In this document: piece by piece, positions 1 through 5,547 of the stretch
Position numbering within the stretch: the first letter of the stretch is position 1
Layout of the letters: the number at the start of each line of letters is the position of its first letter
DNA from: JBGSZX01 sp964640545
Lineage (GTDB): Bacteria; Bdellovibrionota; UBA2428
Direction: 5' to 3'
Length of the DNA stretch: 7,182 bases
NCBI GenBank assembly: GCA_964640545.1
Contig: CAZXHL010000130.1
Span: forward strand, 1-7,182
Notes under the pieces: generated by a model
What the model was told of the DNA's origin: nothing
Database searches by the model: none
Seen by the model: the letters and a program-made list of their open reading frames with translations, nothing else
Position numbers and translations under genes: made by a program

Positions 1-45
1 TTCGAGCGAAGGTTGGCGGAGGCGCTAGAGCGTGTCTCAAGCTAG
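1..45 (+). CDS. Possible 3' end of an upstream gene (partial)
   Basis: Frame 1 is open from the window edge to a TAG at 43-45 and reads FERRLAEALERVSS. This is amphipathic and helix-like, the kind of tail common at the C-terminus of glycosyltransferases and other cytoplasmic enzymes. If real, it overlaps the next gene's GTG by 14 bp, which would fit a polysaccharide operon. Frame 2 also ends early, at a TAG at 26-28, but its tail (SSEGWRRR) looks less protein-like. Only 14 residues are visible, so no function can be given. Confidence 0.35.
   Translation, partial: FERRLAEALERVSS
18..22 (+). promoter_or_regulatory. Shine-Dalgarno GGAGG that decides the GT2 start
   Basis: A perfect GGAGG core sits 9 nt before the GTG at 32. 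It supports that codon as the start although the first 20 or so residues are low-complexity and precede the conserved glycosyltransferase core. It also shows that this genome uses canonical Shine-Dalgarno initiation, unlike the lead genes at 1123, 3182 and 5547. Confidence 0.7.
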
Positions 46-1009
46 TCTTTCGCCTGGCGGTGCTGCGGGATCATCCGCATTAACGCCGCCTGCACCCAAA
101 GTTCAGATCCTGCTCGCGAGTTTCAATGGCGCAGATTACATCGATGCTCAATTGCAAAGTTTGTTTCGCCAAACCCTCAAGCCTTATAGCGTGCTGGTTC
201 GCGACGACAGATCCACCGATGGCACTCTTGCGATTCTCGATATATGGGAGAAGCGTGAGCCGTCGCTCACTGTCTATCGAGGCTCGACGAATGCCGGAGT
301 GATCAATTCATTCTTTGAACTTCTAAAGCGTGCTGACGATTCGGCAGATTACATTGCTCTTTGCGACCAAGATGATGTGTGGCTTCCTCAGAAGCTTGCG
401 AGGGCGACTGAAAAGTTGGGCAAGGATTTCAAGAGTGTGCCGGCCTTATTTTTCTCAAGGCTCCAATATGTCGACAAGGATCTCATACCCGTTGGGCAGA
501 GCTTGATTCCCAGAGAACTCAGCCTTGAGAGCGCCCTTGTCGAAAACGTCGCCACGGGTTGCACCGTTGTGATCAATCAAGCCCTTCGGCAAATCTTGCT
601 AGAGGAGCTGCCCACACGAAATTGCTTGATGCATGATTGGTGGCTTTATCTTCTTGCGCATGCTTTCGGTGAAGTGGTTTATGACCAGACTCCCACGGTT
701 TTCTATCGCCAACACGGGGGCAATGTGGTGGGGGCGAGCGCGTCTTTCATGGAGACCTACAAAACAAAGGTCAAAAGATTCCGATCGCGCGGGCAAGGCG
801 CAGCCCACATCGGCGATCAGGCTGAGGAATTTCTAAAATGCTATGGAGCGCAAATGTCTCCGATGAAGGCTACGAAGATCCGCCATCTACTCGCCGCACG
901 AACGAGTTTCTTCGCCCGCCTCAAGCTCGCCATCACCATGCCCTACCGCCGCCAACGCTGGCTCGACACCCAGATCCTGCGCATACTAATCTTGCTGGGC
1001 AAGTTTTAA
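32..1009 (+). CDS. Family 2 glycosyltransferase, rhamnosyltransferase-like
   Basis: A 325-residue GT-A fold glycosyltransferase, predicted to transfer a sugar from a nucleotide donor onto a growing envelope polysaccharide at the cytoplasmic face of the inner membrane. Visible motifs: a first strand VQILLASFNGADYI (residues 24-37), the nucleotide-binding DDRSTDGT (58-65), the DXD-type metal and sugar site CDQDDVW (111-117), HDWW (201-204) and YRQHGGNVVG (225-234). The last two are typical of the alpha-L-rhamnosyltransferase subgroup of GT2. No transmembrane segment is obvious, and the basic C-terminus may touch the membrane. The GTG start is chosen because GGAGG lies 9 nt upstream; the Ala/Ser/Pro-rich first 22 residues are outside the conserved domain. 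The actual donor sugar cannot be read from sequence, so rhamnose is inferred from subgroup motifs. The mannose-nucleotide gene at the right end suggests a common polysaccharide locus. Confidence 0.88.
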   Translation: MSQASLSPGGAAGSSALTPPAPKVQILLASFNGADYIDAQLQSLFRQTLKPYSVLVRDDRSTDGTLAILDIWEKREPSLTVYRGSTNAGVINSFFELLKRADDSADYIALCDQDDVWLPQKLARATEKLGKDFKSVPALFFSRLQYVDKDLIPVGQSLIPRELSLESALVENVATGCTVVINQALRQILLEELPTRNCLMHDWWLYLLAHAFGEVVYDQTPTVFYRQHGGNVVGASASFMETYKTKVKRFRSRGQGAAHIGDQAEEFLKCYGAQMSPMKATKIRHLLAARTSFFARLKLAITMPYRRQRWLDTQILRILILLGKF

Positions 1010-1030
1010 TATAAAAACAGTGGTTTATCT

Positions 1031-1051
1031 CTATTTTAACTGTTAAAATAG
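1031..1051. promoter_or_regulatory. Perfect 21-bp palindrome, probable operator
   Basis: The arms CTATTTTAAC and GTTAAAATAG are exact reverse complements around a single T. The site lies in the very A+T-rich 113-bp gap between the GT2 gene and the HTH/Fic pair. It also contains TGTTAAAAT (1041-1049), which resembles an extended -10, so a second upstream promoter is possible. Part of the right arm (TTAAAATA) recurs at 1076-1083, about three helical turns away. The natural candidate binder is the XRE-type protein encoded downstream. Reading it as a terminator for the GT2 gene is possible but weak, since the stem has almost no G or C. Confidence 0.55.
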
Positions 1052-1106
1052 TTTATTTATTGTATTTTTAGTCTATTAAAATAAACATTATTAATAATAA
1101 AAAGTC

Positions 1107-1122
1107 TGCTATAGTAGATATT
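1107..1122 (+). promoter_or_regulatory. Extended -10 promoter of the HTH/Fic pair, predicted leaderless
   Basis: TGCTATAGT (1107-1115) is an extended -10 element, with hexamer TATAGT at 1110-1115. Exactly 7 nt separate it from the ATG at 1123, so transcription should begin at or next to the start codon. No Shine-Dalgarno precedes the ATG. The best -35 (TTATTA, 1088-1093, 16-bp spacer) is poor, which the TG extension could offset. Confidence 0.5.
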
Positions 1123-1617
1123 ATGAGGCCCCTAATCCAAAGACAAATTGATCAGCGCATTCTTGCTTTGCAGGAATCGGCACGTTCCATGAAGGGCGTA
1201 GATTCGTGGATAGGCTACTTCAGAAAAGCATTGGGGATGACCTTGTCTCAGCTAGCGGCGCGAATGGAACTTTCCTACACCGCTGCGAGGGAGCTAGAGC
1301 AGGGAGAAATGAGTGATCGGATCACATTGCGTTCACTAAAGAGAGCAGCCGGCGCTTTGAATTGCGAACTCGTCTACGCCTTTGTCCCAAGAAGCGGGCT
1401 TGATGAAATGAGAGAGAATCAAGCAAGGGCAAAGGCTCGCTCGATTTTAAAACGTGCAAGACTCCAAATGGAAATGGAAGATCAGGCCGTCTCAAGGGAT
1501 GAGGAAGAGAAATTGTTTGAAGAGCTTGTCCAAAAAATCAAAGCTTCCAAAAAACTTTGGGAGCCTGTAGTTGATGGAGCGTCTGCGAATAGAGGGAGTG
1601 AAGGCGATGAAGTTTAA
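1123..1617 (+). CDS. Mobile mystery protein A, XRE-type HTH regulator, likely antitoxin
   Basis: A 164-residue protein matching the mobile mystery protein A family (TIGR02612 pattern), which is always paired with a downstream Fic protein. In order: an N-terminal helix with RQIDQRI (7-13); a Cro/C1-type HTH at about 28-85, including SWIGYFRKALGMTLSQLAARM and TLRSLKRAAGALNCELVYAFVP (each fits the family layout); then a charged helical tail with MEDQAV (118-123) and KLW (144-146). It should bind DNA, probably the palindrome at 1031-1051, and hold its Fic partner in check. The inhibition role is inferred from gene pairing. I looked for the (S/T)xxxE(G/N) Fic-inhibitory motif: the only near match is DEMREN (94-99), which has Asp in the Ser/Thr place. 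The ATG at 1123 is chosen because family homology extends close to it; it has no Shine-Dalgarno. The last 15 residues overlap or adjoin the Fic start region and look non-conserved. Confidence 0.85.
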   Translation: MRPLIQRQIDQRILALQESARSMKGVDSWIGYFRKALGMTLSQLAARMELSYTAARELEQGEMSDRITLRSLKRAAGALNCELVYAFVPRSGLDEMRENQARAKARSILKRARLQMEMEDQAVSRDEEEKLFEELVQKIKASKKLWEPVVDGASANRGSEGDEV

Positions 1618-2194
1618 AGAAATCTACTTCAACAATCGTGCGGGACAAACCGTGCTCTCCGTGAATGAGAAAAAGGGGCTTAAGCTCGCCCATATATATA
1701 GTATTCATGAACTCAATGAAGCAGAACAAGCCAATATTCAAGACGGCTTGTGGGGGCTGGAAGAGAAGACTCCCGCAAATGTGCTCGATGAGAGTTTCTT
1801 TAGGAAGCTACACAAAATGTTATTTGCTCAGGTGTGGAAATGGGCGGGGGAATATCGTCAAAGCGAGAAAAACATTGGGATCGAGGCCTGGAAGGTGCCG
1901 ACCGAAATCGCCAAGCTGATCGATGATACGCAATATTGGCTCGAGCACAAAAGCTATCCTAGAAATGAGCTACTAGCGCATTTTCATCACCGTCTTGTGA
2001 GCATTCATCCTTTTCCGAATGGGAATGGAAGGTTCTCTCGAATTCTGACAAACCTGCTTTGCCGTGAACAAGATTGGCAGGAGCCGAACTGGAAATCTAG
2101 CTTGCCCCCTGATGAAAGACGAAAAGTCTACATTGAGGCGTTGAGGAGCGCAGACCTTCGTGACTATGAAAAACTCTACAATTATTTTTTATGA
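1607..2194 (+). CDS. Mobile mystery protein B, Fic-domain protein
   Basis: A 195-residue Fic protein, second member of the mobile mystery pair (TIGR02613 pattern). Fic enzymes transfer AMP or another phosphate-linked group from a nucleotide to a hydroxyl side chain of a target protein, and paired forms often act as toxins. Visible: the N-terminal ELNEAEQANI (35-44), the flap region WAGEYRQSEKNIGI (79-92), and the core HPFPNGNGRFSR (134-145) with catalytic His134 and anion-binding GNGR. The acidic residue of the canonical HxFx(D/E)GNGR core is Asn138, which may alter metal binding. I chose ATG 1607 because GGGAG lies at 1594-1598, 8 nt upstream, and the length fits the family; TTG 1571 and ATG 1574 are in frame upstream but add a poorly conserved leader. 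It overlaps the HTH gene by 11 bp, implying translational coupling. Confidence 0.88.
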   Translation: MKFKEIYFNNRAGQTVLSVNEKKGLKLAHIYSIHELNEAEQANIQDGLWGLEEKTPANVLDESFFRKLHKMLFAQVWKWAGEYRQSEKNIGIEAWKVPTEIAKLIDDTQYWLEHKSYPRNELLAHFHHRLVSIHPFPNGNGRFSRILTNLLCREQDWQEPNWKSSLPPDERRKVYIEALRSADLRDYEKLYNYFL

Positions 2195-2609
2195 TGGTGA
2201 ATGCGGGCTTTGCCACGCATCGGTCAAGTTCCTCATGGAGCGCGACGTTCATGATGAATTTCGCTTTGCGCCTCTACAGGGCAAGACAGCCCGCGAAAAG
2301 TTGGGGCCCGATGCTGCCACATCTTCGACAGTGGTGTTGTGGATGGATGCTTCGGCGCCGGATGCAGACGCGGACTCTGGCGTGAAGGAAGGCGGAGTCT
2401 ATCGAAGATCAAAAGCCGCGATTGAGTCGCTCAAGAAACTCGACGTCGCCCCATGGTCACAGCTTGGTAGCGTGCTCAGCCTTTTCCCAAGGCCGCTCGC
2501 CGATCTGGGCTACAACACCATCGCAAAAATGCGCACCCACCTCTGGCCGAAGCCCAAGGGACTTTGCCCGCTGATGCCCCCCGATAAGGCGCATAAATTT
2601 TTGCCTTAG
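2160..2609 (+). CDS. DCC/DUF393 thiol-disulfide oxidoreductase-like protein
   Basis: A 149-residue member of the DUF393 (DCC) family, named for its thioredoxin-like N-terminus and often annotated as a putative thiol-disulfide oxidoreductase; the substrate is unknown. The hallmark YDGECGLC (11-18) carries the CxxC cysteines 15 and 18. Further family features are RFAPLQG (35-41), YRRSKAAI (81-88), and the closing LGYNTIAKMRTHLW ... CPLMPPDKAHKFLP. There is no signal peptide, so it is probably cytoplasmic. An acidic insert (DASAPDADAD, 63-72) is unusual. Start: GTG 2160 has GAGGAG at 2143-2148 with 11-nt spacing; ATG 2166 gives the same protein less two residues but is 17 nt from it. Either start lies inside the Fic reading frame, so 29 or 35 bp encode both proteins. 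It is presumably cotranscribed with the Fic gene, though a functional link is not established. Confidence 0.8.
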   Translation: MTMKNSTIIFYDGECGLCHASVKFLMERDVHDEFRFAPLQGKTAREKLGPDAATSSTVVLWMDASAPDADADSGVKEGGVYRRSKAAIESLKKLDVAPWSQLGSVLSLFPRPLADLGYNTIAKMRTHLWPKPKGLCPLMPPDKAHKFLP

Positions 2610-2976
2610 CCGGTATCCATGGACTCTTGCAGACTTTGCGAGTCTTAACTTTGTTCAGAGCACGACGGCGGTCGGGGTTGCCGAGTTTCCTTCGATCAAT
2701 GGAGACGAGCTCTACTGGAAAAATGGAACGGGTGTACACAAATTGGACCTAAGCGCTCTGACAGGGTCTAATGACCCCGTTGATATTGACTCGACCTTGG
2801 TCTCTAGCAGCTCGGTGGTTTCCTACGATATCGTTGATGATTGCGTGAACTACGTCCAGCAAGATACGGCGACAGCTACAAGCACTTGGCTGAAGTGTCC
2901 CGGCGTTGCGGCAGAAAAGCTTGCCGAAAGAGATTTGAAAATCAGCAACATTATTTCCTTGAGCGCTGAAACGTAA
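2575..2976 (+). pseudogene. Start-less remnant of a larger, probably exported protein
   Basis: One frame is open from just after a TGA at 2572-2574 to the TAA at 2974-2976. There is no ATG and no Shine-Dalgarno; the only internal starts are TTG or GTG codons such as TTG 2743. The translation from about 2626 looks like genuine protein: LADFASLNFVQSTTAVGVAE, then GDELYWKNGTGVHKLDLSAL, which resembles one blade of an extracellular beta-propeller-like repeat, then a Ser/Thr-rich stretch and a two-cysteine segment DDCVNYV ... WLKCPG. I infer the 3' end of a secreted or surface protein whose front was lost when the upstream genes arrived. I do not recognise the family. A short real gene starting at TTG 2743 (77 residues) is the alternative. 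The first 50 or so bases overlap the end of the DCC gene and may not belong to the remnant. Confidence 0.45.
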
Positions 2977-3064
2977 GATTAAGTGCCCGGCCACTTCACC
3001 TGCCTCCGCGGGCAGAGCCCTCAGTTGATCGCCGAAGCCAGGTGCTCTTCCCTGTTCCGCGCAC

Positions 3065-3094
3065 GCTTAGAAGAAAAAATGAATTATTCTAAGC
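3065..3094. repeat. Inverted repeat, 8-bp perfect arms
   Basis: GCTTAGAA (3065-3072) and TTCTAAGC (3087-3094) are exact reverse complements with a 14-nt A+T-rich spacer. It lies about 90 bp upstream of the nucleotidyltransferase operon. It could be a weak hairpin, a second regulator site, or an insertion edge. There is no T-run after it on either strand that would make it a standard terminator. Confidence 0.4.
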
Positions 3095-3144
3095 ACTTAA
3101 CTAACTTGTGTGCATGAGCTCTACCCAAAAAATTGGAGTTGGGC

Positions 3145-3181
3145 TGGGCATATGCCATATTATATGGTATAATTATAGCCT
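3145..3181 (+). promoter_or_regulatory. Promoter of the nucleotidyltransferase operon, predicted leaderless
   Basis: TGGTATAAT (3165-3173) contains a perfect TATAAT (3168-3173) with the TGn extension. A -35 candidate TGGGCA (3145-3150) matches four of six consensus positions with an ideal 17-bp spacer. Only 8 nt lie between TATAAT and the ATG at 3182, and no Shine-Dalgarno is present, so the transcript should start at or beside the start codon. Confidence 0.65.
3151..3171. promoter_or_regulatory. Near-perfect 21-bp palindrome filling the promoter spacer, probable operator
   Basis: Arms TATGCCATAT and ATATGGTATA are separated by one T and differ from perfect symmetry at one pair. The site begins right after the -35 candidate and runs into the -10, so a bound dimer would block RNA polymerase. 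This is the usual design of self-repressed toxin-antitoxin operons. The HTH protein at 3719-4402 is the obvious candidate repressor, by inference only. Confidence 0.6.
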
Positions 3182-3715
3182 ATGGTCACTAAAGAAGCTC
3201 TCATTGCGTTTGATGCTTTCCTCGTGTCAAAAGCGGAATTGTTCGAGGCCACCGTAACTGGAGGCACAGCTTTAATTTTACTCGACGTTGTTTCAAGGCT
3301 GACGGAAGACCTAGACTTAATTGATCCCGATCTAGAAATTGGGAAGCGATTGCTTGCAATTGAATTCGCAGAACAGCATCCAGAATTCGAGTTGGATGTG
3401 GCGTGGATCAATGATGCTGCTTCGATATTCAAAAAGGATTTACCAAAAGGGTGGATGGATCGAAGAGTTGTGGCATTCGACGGTCAGGCGCTGAGGCTAA
3501 TGACTCTTGGGAGAGATGATTTTCTGATCGCCAAAATGAAAAGTTATCTCAGCCGAGGAGCCGTTGATACTGGTGACTGCATTGCGTTGAAACCAAACAG
3601 AAAAGAGTTCGAAACAGCTGAAAGATATATTTATTCGCTTCTACCTCAAGACGAGATATCCGCGGCCAAAAGGGAATTCGATTTATTAGCAGCGGAAATG
3701 AAGCTTTCTAGGTAG
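3182..3715 (+). CDS. AbiEii/DUF6036-like nucleotidyltransferase, putative toxin
   Basis: A 177-residue protein with the minimal nucleotidyltransferase fold. The signature is TGGTALILL (26-34) followed by RLTEDLDLI (39-47): the glycine pair 27-28 binds the nucleotide and D43 and D45 are the metal ligands. A third carboxylate is probably D72 in ELDVAW. Downstream, RDDFLIAKMKSYLSRGAVDTGD (first part 111-120, Arg125, Asp129 and Asp132) matches the helical segment found after the core in AbiEii-like and DUF6036 proteins. Such enzymes move a nucleotide from NTP to RNA or protein and several act as type IV toxins or phage-defence effectors. The active site looks intact. The ATG at 3182 is the first in frame and is only 8 nt after a consensus -10. 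It is followed 3 bp later by the HTH gene. Base composition is visibly richer in A+T than the GT2 and ManC genes, suggesting transfer. The toxin role is inferred; a housekeeping NTase is less likely given the context. Confidence 0.75.
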   Translation: MVTKEALIAFDAFLVSKAELFEATVTGGTALILLDVVSRLTEDLDLIDPDLEIGKRLLAIEFAEQHPEFELDVAWINDAASIFKKDLPKGWMDRRVVAFDGQALRLMTLGRDDFLIAKMKSYLSRGAVDTGDCIALKPNRKEFETAERYIYSLLPQDEISAAKREFDLLAAEMKLSR

Positions 3716-3718
3716 TCG

Positions 3719-4402
3719 ATGATGAGTCTGAATGCTGATCTCATAGCAATAGGCTTCCGCCTAGCGACAATAGAGAAAGTTGGCCGAGCAAGTACGGATT
3801 TAGATTTAGAAAGAACACTTGTAAATTGTGCTATCGAGATTGTTGAGCAAAACGATGCAAGGCTATTTGCGGTGGCCCTAAGCTGGCTCAATGTGCATGC
3901 GAGATATCTTCATCTCGATAAATTTTTAAAATACATCCAGTCTTTGCCCCTAGATAACTCTTCTAAATTTGTGCTTAAGGCTTTCGTTGTTTATGGAGCC
4001 GAGCTGAATCTTCCGAATTGGAAAAAGGCTATCTCCAAGTTGAGGTGCGATGGCCATTTTGCGTTTCGCGGGAGAAGAGCGGAGGATTTTGATACCTCCA
4101 AATTTAACGAGAGTTATGAGTCCTTTCGAGAAGTAGGTTTTTTCATCAACAAAAATTCTGTTCGCATAAGACCTTCCGATTGTCTTCCGCCTTCCTTGCT
4201 TGCGAAGAAAAATAAACAATATAAAAACCGAGTTCTCTTCGGGGCGAATTGGCGGGCCGATCTATTTACGCTGTATGATTCAGGGGTGCCAACAGCCTAC
4301 GCCGCAGCGAAAATTTTGGGCTGTTCTAAAGAAACGGCACGGAAGATTTTCAACGATTGGGATACTTATCGACAGGCTTTTGGGTATCGGATACCCGTCT
4401 AA
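3719..4402 (+). CDS. Protein with C-terminal HTH, putative antitoxin/repressor of the NTase
   Basis: A 227-residue protein I cannot assign to a named family. Residues 1-100 are mostly helical and Leu-rich (for example LFAVALSWLNVHARYLHLDKF, within 49-69), perhaps a partner-binding domain. The middle (100-160) is basic, with HFAFRGRRAEDFD. Residues 172-215, VLFGANWRADLFTLYDSG then PTAYAAAKILGCSKETARKI, look like the winged-HTH type seen next to nucleotidyltransferase genes, with the recognition helix around 203-214. ATG 3719 is followed by a second ATG at 3722; either may start translation, with only a weak AGG upstream, so coupling to the preceding stop is likely. Inference: it neutralises the NTase and binds the palindrome at 3151-3171. 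In classical AbiE the regulator comes first and has its HTH at the N-terminus, so the order and architecture here are reversed. Its stop overlaps the convergent ATPase gene. Confidence 0.65.
   Translation: MMSLNADLIAIGFRLATIEKVGRASTDLDLERTLVNCAIEIVEQNDARLFAVALSWLNVHARYLHLDKFLKYIQSLPLDNSSKFVLKAFVVYGAELNLPNWKKAISKLRCDGHFAFRGRRAEDFDTSKFNESYESFREVGFFINKNSVRIRPSDCLPPSLLAKKNKQYKNRVLFGANWRADLFTLYDSGVPTAYAAAKILGCSKETARKIFNDWDTYRQAFGYRIPV
4382..4396. repeat. Perfect 15-bp palindrome at the end of the HTH gene
   Basis: GGGTATC and GATACCC flank a single G within the last codons of the HTH gene, 3 bp before the convergent gene overlap. With a 1-nt centre it cannot form a tight hairpin without opening pairs, so it is not an obvious terminator. 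A palindrome of this size can arise by chance in a window this long. Confidence 0.3.
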
Positions 4403-5547
4403 AATCTTTCCAGGAAAGCCAGAGGATCTTTCTCAAACTCAAAATAATTTTCAGGGTGGATGATGCAGGACTTCGCTGACGGGTATTTTTCTTGAAAGGC
4501 CAAGAGTCCAGAGCGCTTTCTTTTTCTACCGCTTTTGACTTCGATGGCCCAAATCTTTTGACCTCTCTTCAAGACAAAGTCCACTTCGTCATGGCCTTCG
4601 CGCCAGTAGAAAAGCTCTTCTTCAGTACGAACGAGTTGCATGCCTACTAGCATTTCAAACACATGCCCCTTTGATTCTTGGTCGTAGTCCTCTAATCGGG
4701 TGGAGTAATAGAGACAGGGGGCTAGGGGCAGAATCTTGGGTGAAGAAGCTTTTCGCTTGAGGGCTTTGCCTGAAAATTTATCAAGAGCCTTCATGAGAAA
4801 CGCTCCTTCGTAAAGAGAGATGTAGTGCTTGACCAGTTCGACGTTTCCTTTGTTTTGCAGTTGTCCCAATAACTTGGTGTAAGAAATTTCCTGAGCAGGA
4901 TAGGACATCAAAAGCTCAAAGGCCTGTTTGAAGAGTGCGGGGTTCTTAACCTGTGAGAATTGAAGAATATCTTTTTCAACAACGGTCGATATGATCGATT
5001 GCCGAACATATTGGCTCCATTCTTTTTCGTTTTGAATAAATCCATAGCTCCCAGGGTAGCCGCCAAACTTAAGATAGTTTTCAAAGCTGAGACCATAAGC
5101 TTCTTGGGATTCACAAAAGTTCCAATGATGGGCTCTACGCAATTGAAACCTGCCGGTGAGACTCTCGCTCAAGCCTTTTTGAATCTCTAGCGAGCTAGAA
5201 CCGAGCAACACACAGGCAACGGGTTGCTTCTCACGAAGAGATTCGTCGTAAAATTTTTTAACAATCTCAGCCCAGTTTGGAATTTTTTGGATCTCGTCGA
5301 CAAACAATATTTTCTTTTCTTGTTTGGCTATGTTCCATTGCTCGTTGAGCCATTCGGCATCGGAATGAAACACCTCATCCGCACTCACATACAGGGAATT
5401 CTTCGGAAACTTTTCCTCAATAAGTTTAAGCATGGTGGTGGTTTTCCCCACCTGCCTAGGCCCCAGAAGCACCTGAATGAGAGGGTTCTTGCTTTTAAGC
5501 GAAGACTCTAAGGCACTGATATAACTTAAATATATCTGTTTTTCCAT
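4399..5547 (-). CDS. AAA ATPase with DUF4143 and a nuclease-like C-terminus
   Basis: A 382-residue protein of the AAA_14/DUF4143 group, complete from ATG to TAG. Order of parts: Walker A GPRQVGKTT (29-37), Walker B ILFVDEIQ (80-87), sensor-like LLGSSS (114-119), arginine-finger-like SLTGR (129-133), DUF4143 region from about 155, then a PD-(D/E)xK-like core with E299, D323 in EVDFVLKRG and E336/K338 in WAIEVKSG. The ATP and nuclease-type residues all appear intact. The family is widespread in bacteria and archaea, common on accessory DNA, and its function is unsettled; suggestions include defence, TA-like roles and DNA handling. It stands alone on the minus strand with its own promoter and an inverted repeat inside it, and no Shine-Dalgarno. 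Base composition is A+T-richer than the flanking envelope genes, as expected for acquired DNA. Confidence 0.88.
   Translation of the reverse strand: MEKQIYLSYISALESSLKSKNPLIQVLLGPRQVGKTTTMLKLIEEKFPKNSLYVSADEVFHSDAEWLNEQWNIAKQEKKILFVDEIQKIPNWAEIVKKFYDESLREKQPVACVLLGSSSLEIQKGLSESLTGRFQLRRAHHWNFCESQEAYGLSFENYLKFGGYPGSYGFIQNEKEWSQYVRQSIISTVVEKDILQFSQVKNPALFKQAFELLMSYPAQEISYTKLLGQLQNKGNVELVKHYISLYEGAFLMKALDKFSGKALKRKASSPKILPLAPCLYYSTRLEDYDQESKGHVFEMLVGMQLVRTEEELFYWREGHDEVDFVLKRGQKIWAIEVKSGRKRKRSGLLAFQEKYPSAKSCIIHPENYFEFEKDPLAFLERF

Noticed and set aside
1571..1606. Longer N-terminus for the Fic gene from TTG 1571 or ATG 1574
   Set aside because: The GGGAG at 1594-1598 is correctly spaced for ATG 1607, and the extra residues would lie in poorly conserved sequence.
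2622..2655. Possible terminator after the DCC gene: GACTC/GAGTC stem with a GCA/TGC continuation and a T-rich tail
   Set aside because: The stem is broken by a TT bulge, the tail is interrupted by other bases, and it lies inside the protein-like frame of the remnant.
3000..3015. CTGCC/GGCAG hairpin with a 6-nt loop
   Set aside because: Only five pairs in a G+C-rich patch and no following T-run; too weak for a terminator or operator claim.
3114..3254. Short plus-strand frame starting at ATG 3114
   Set aside because: It overlaps the nucleotidyltransferase in another frame, has no ribosome site, and its translation is unlike real protein.
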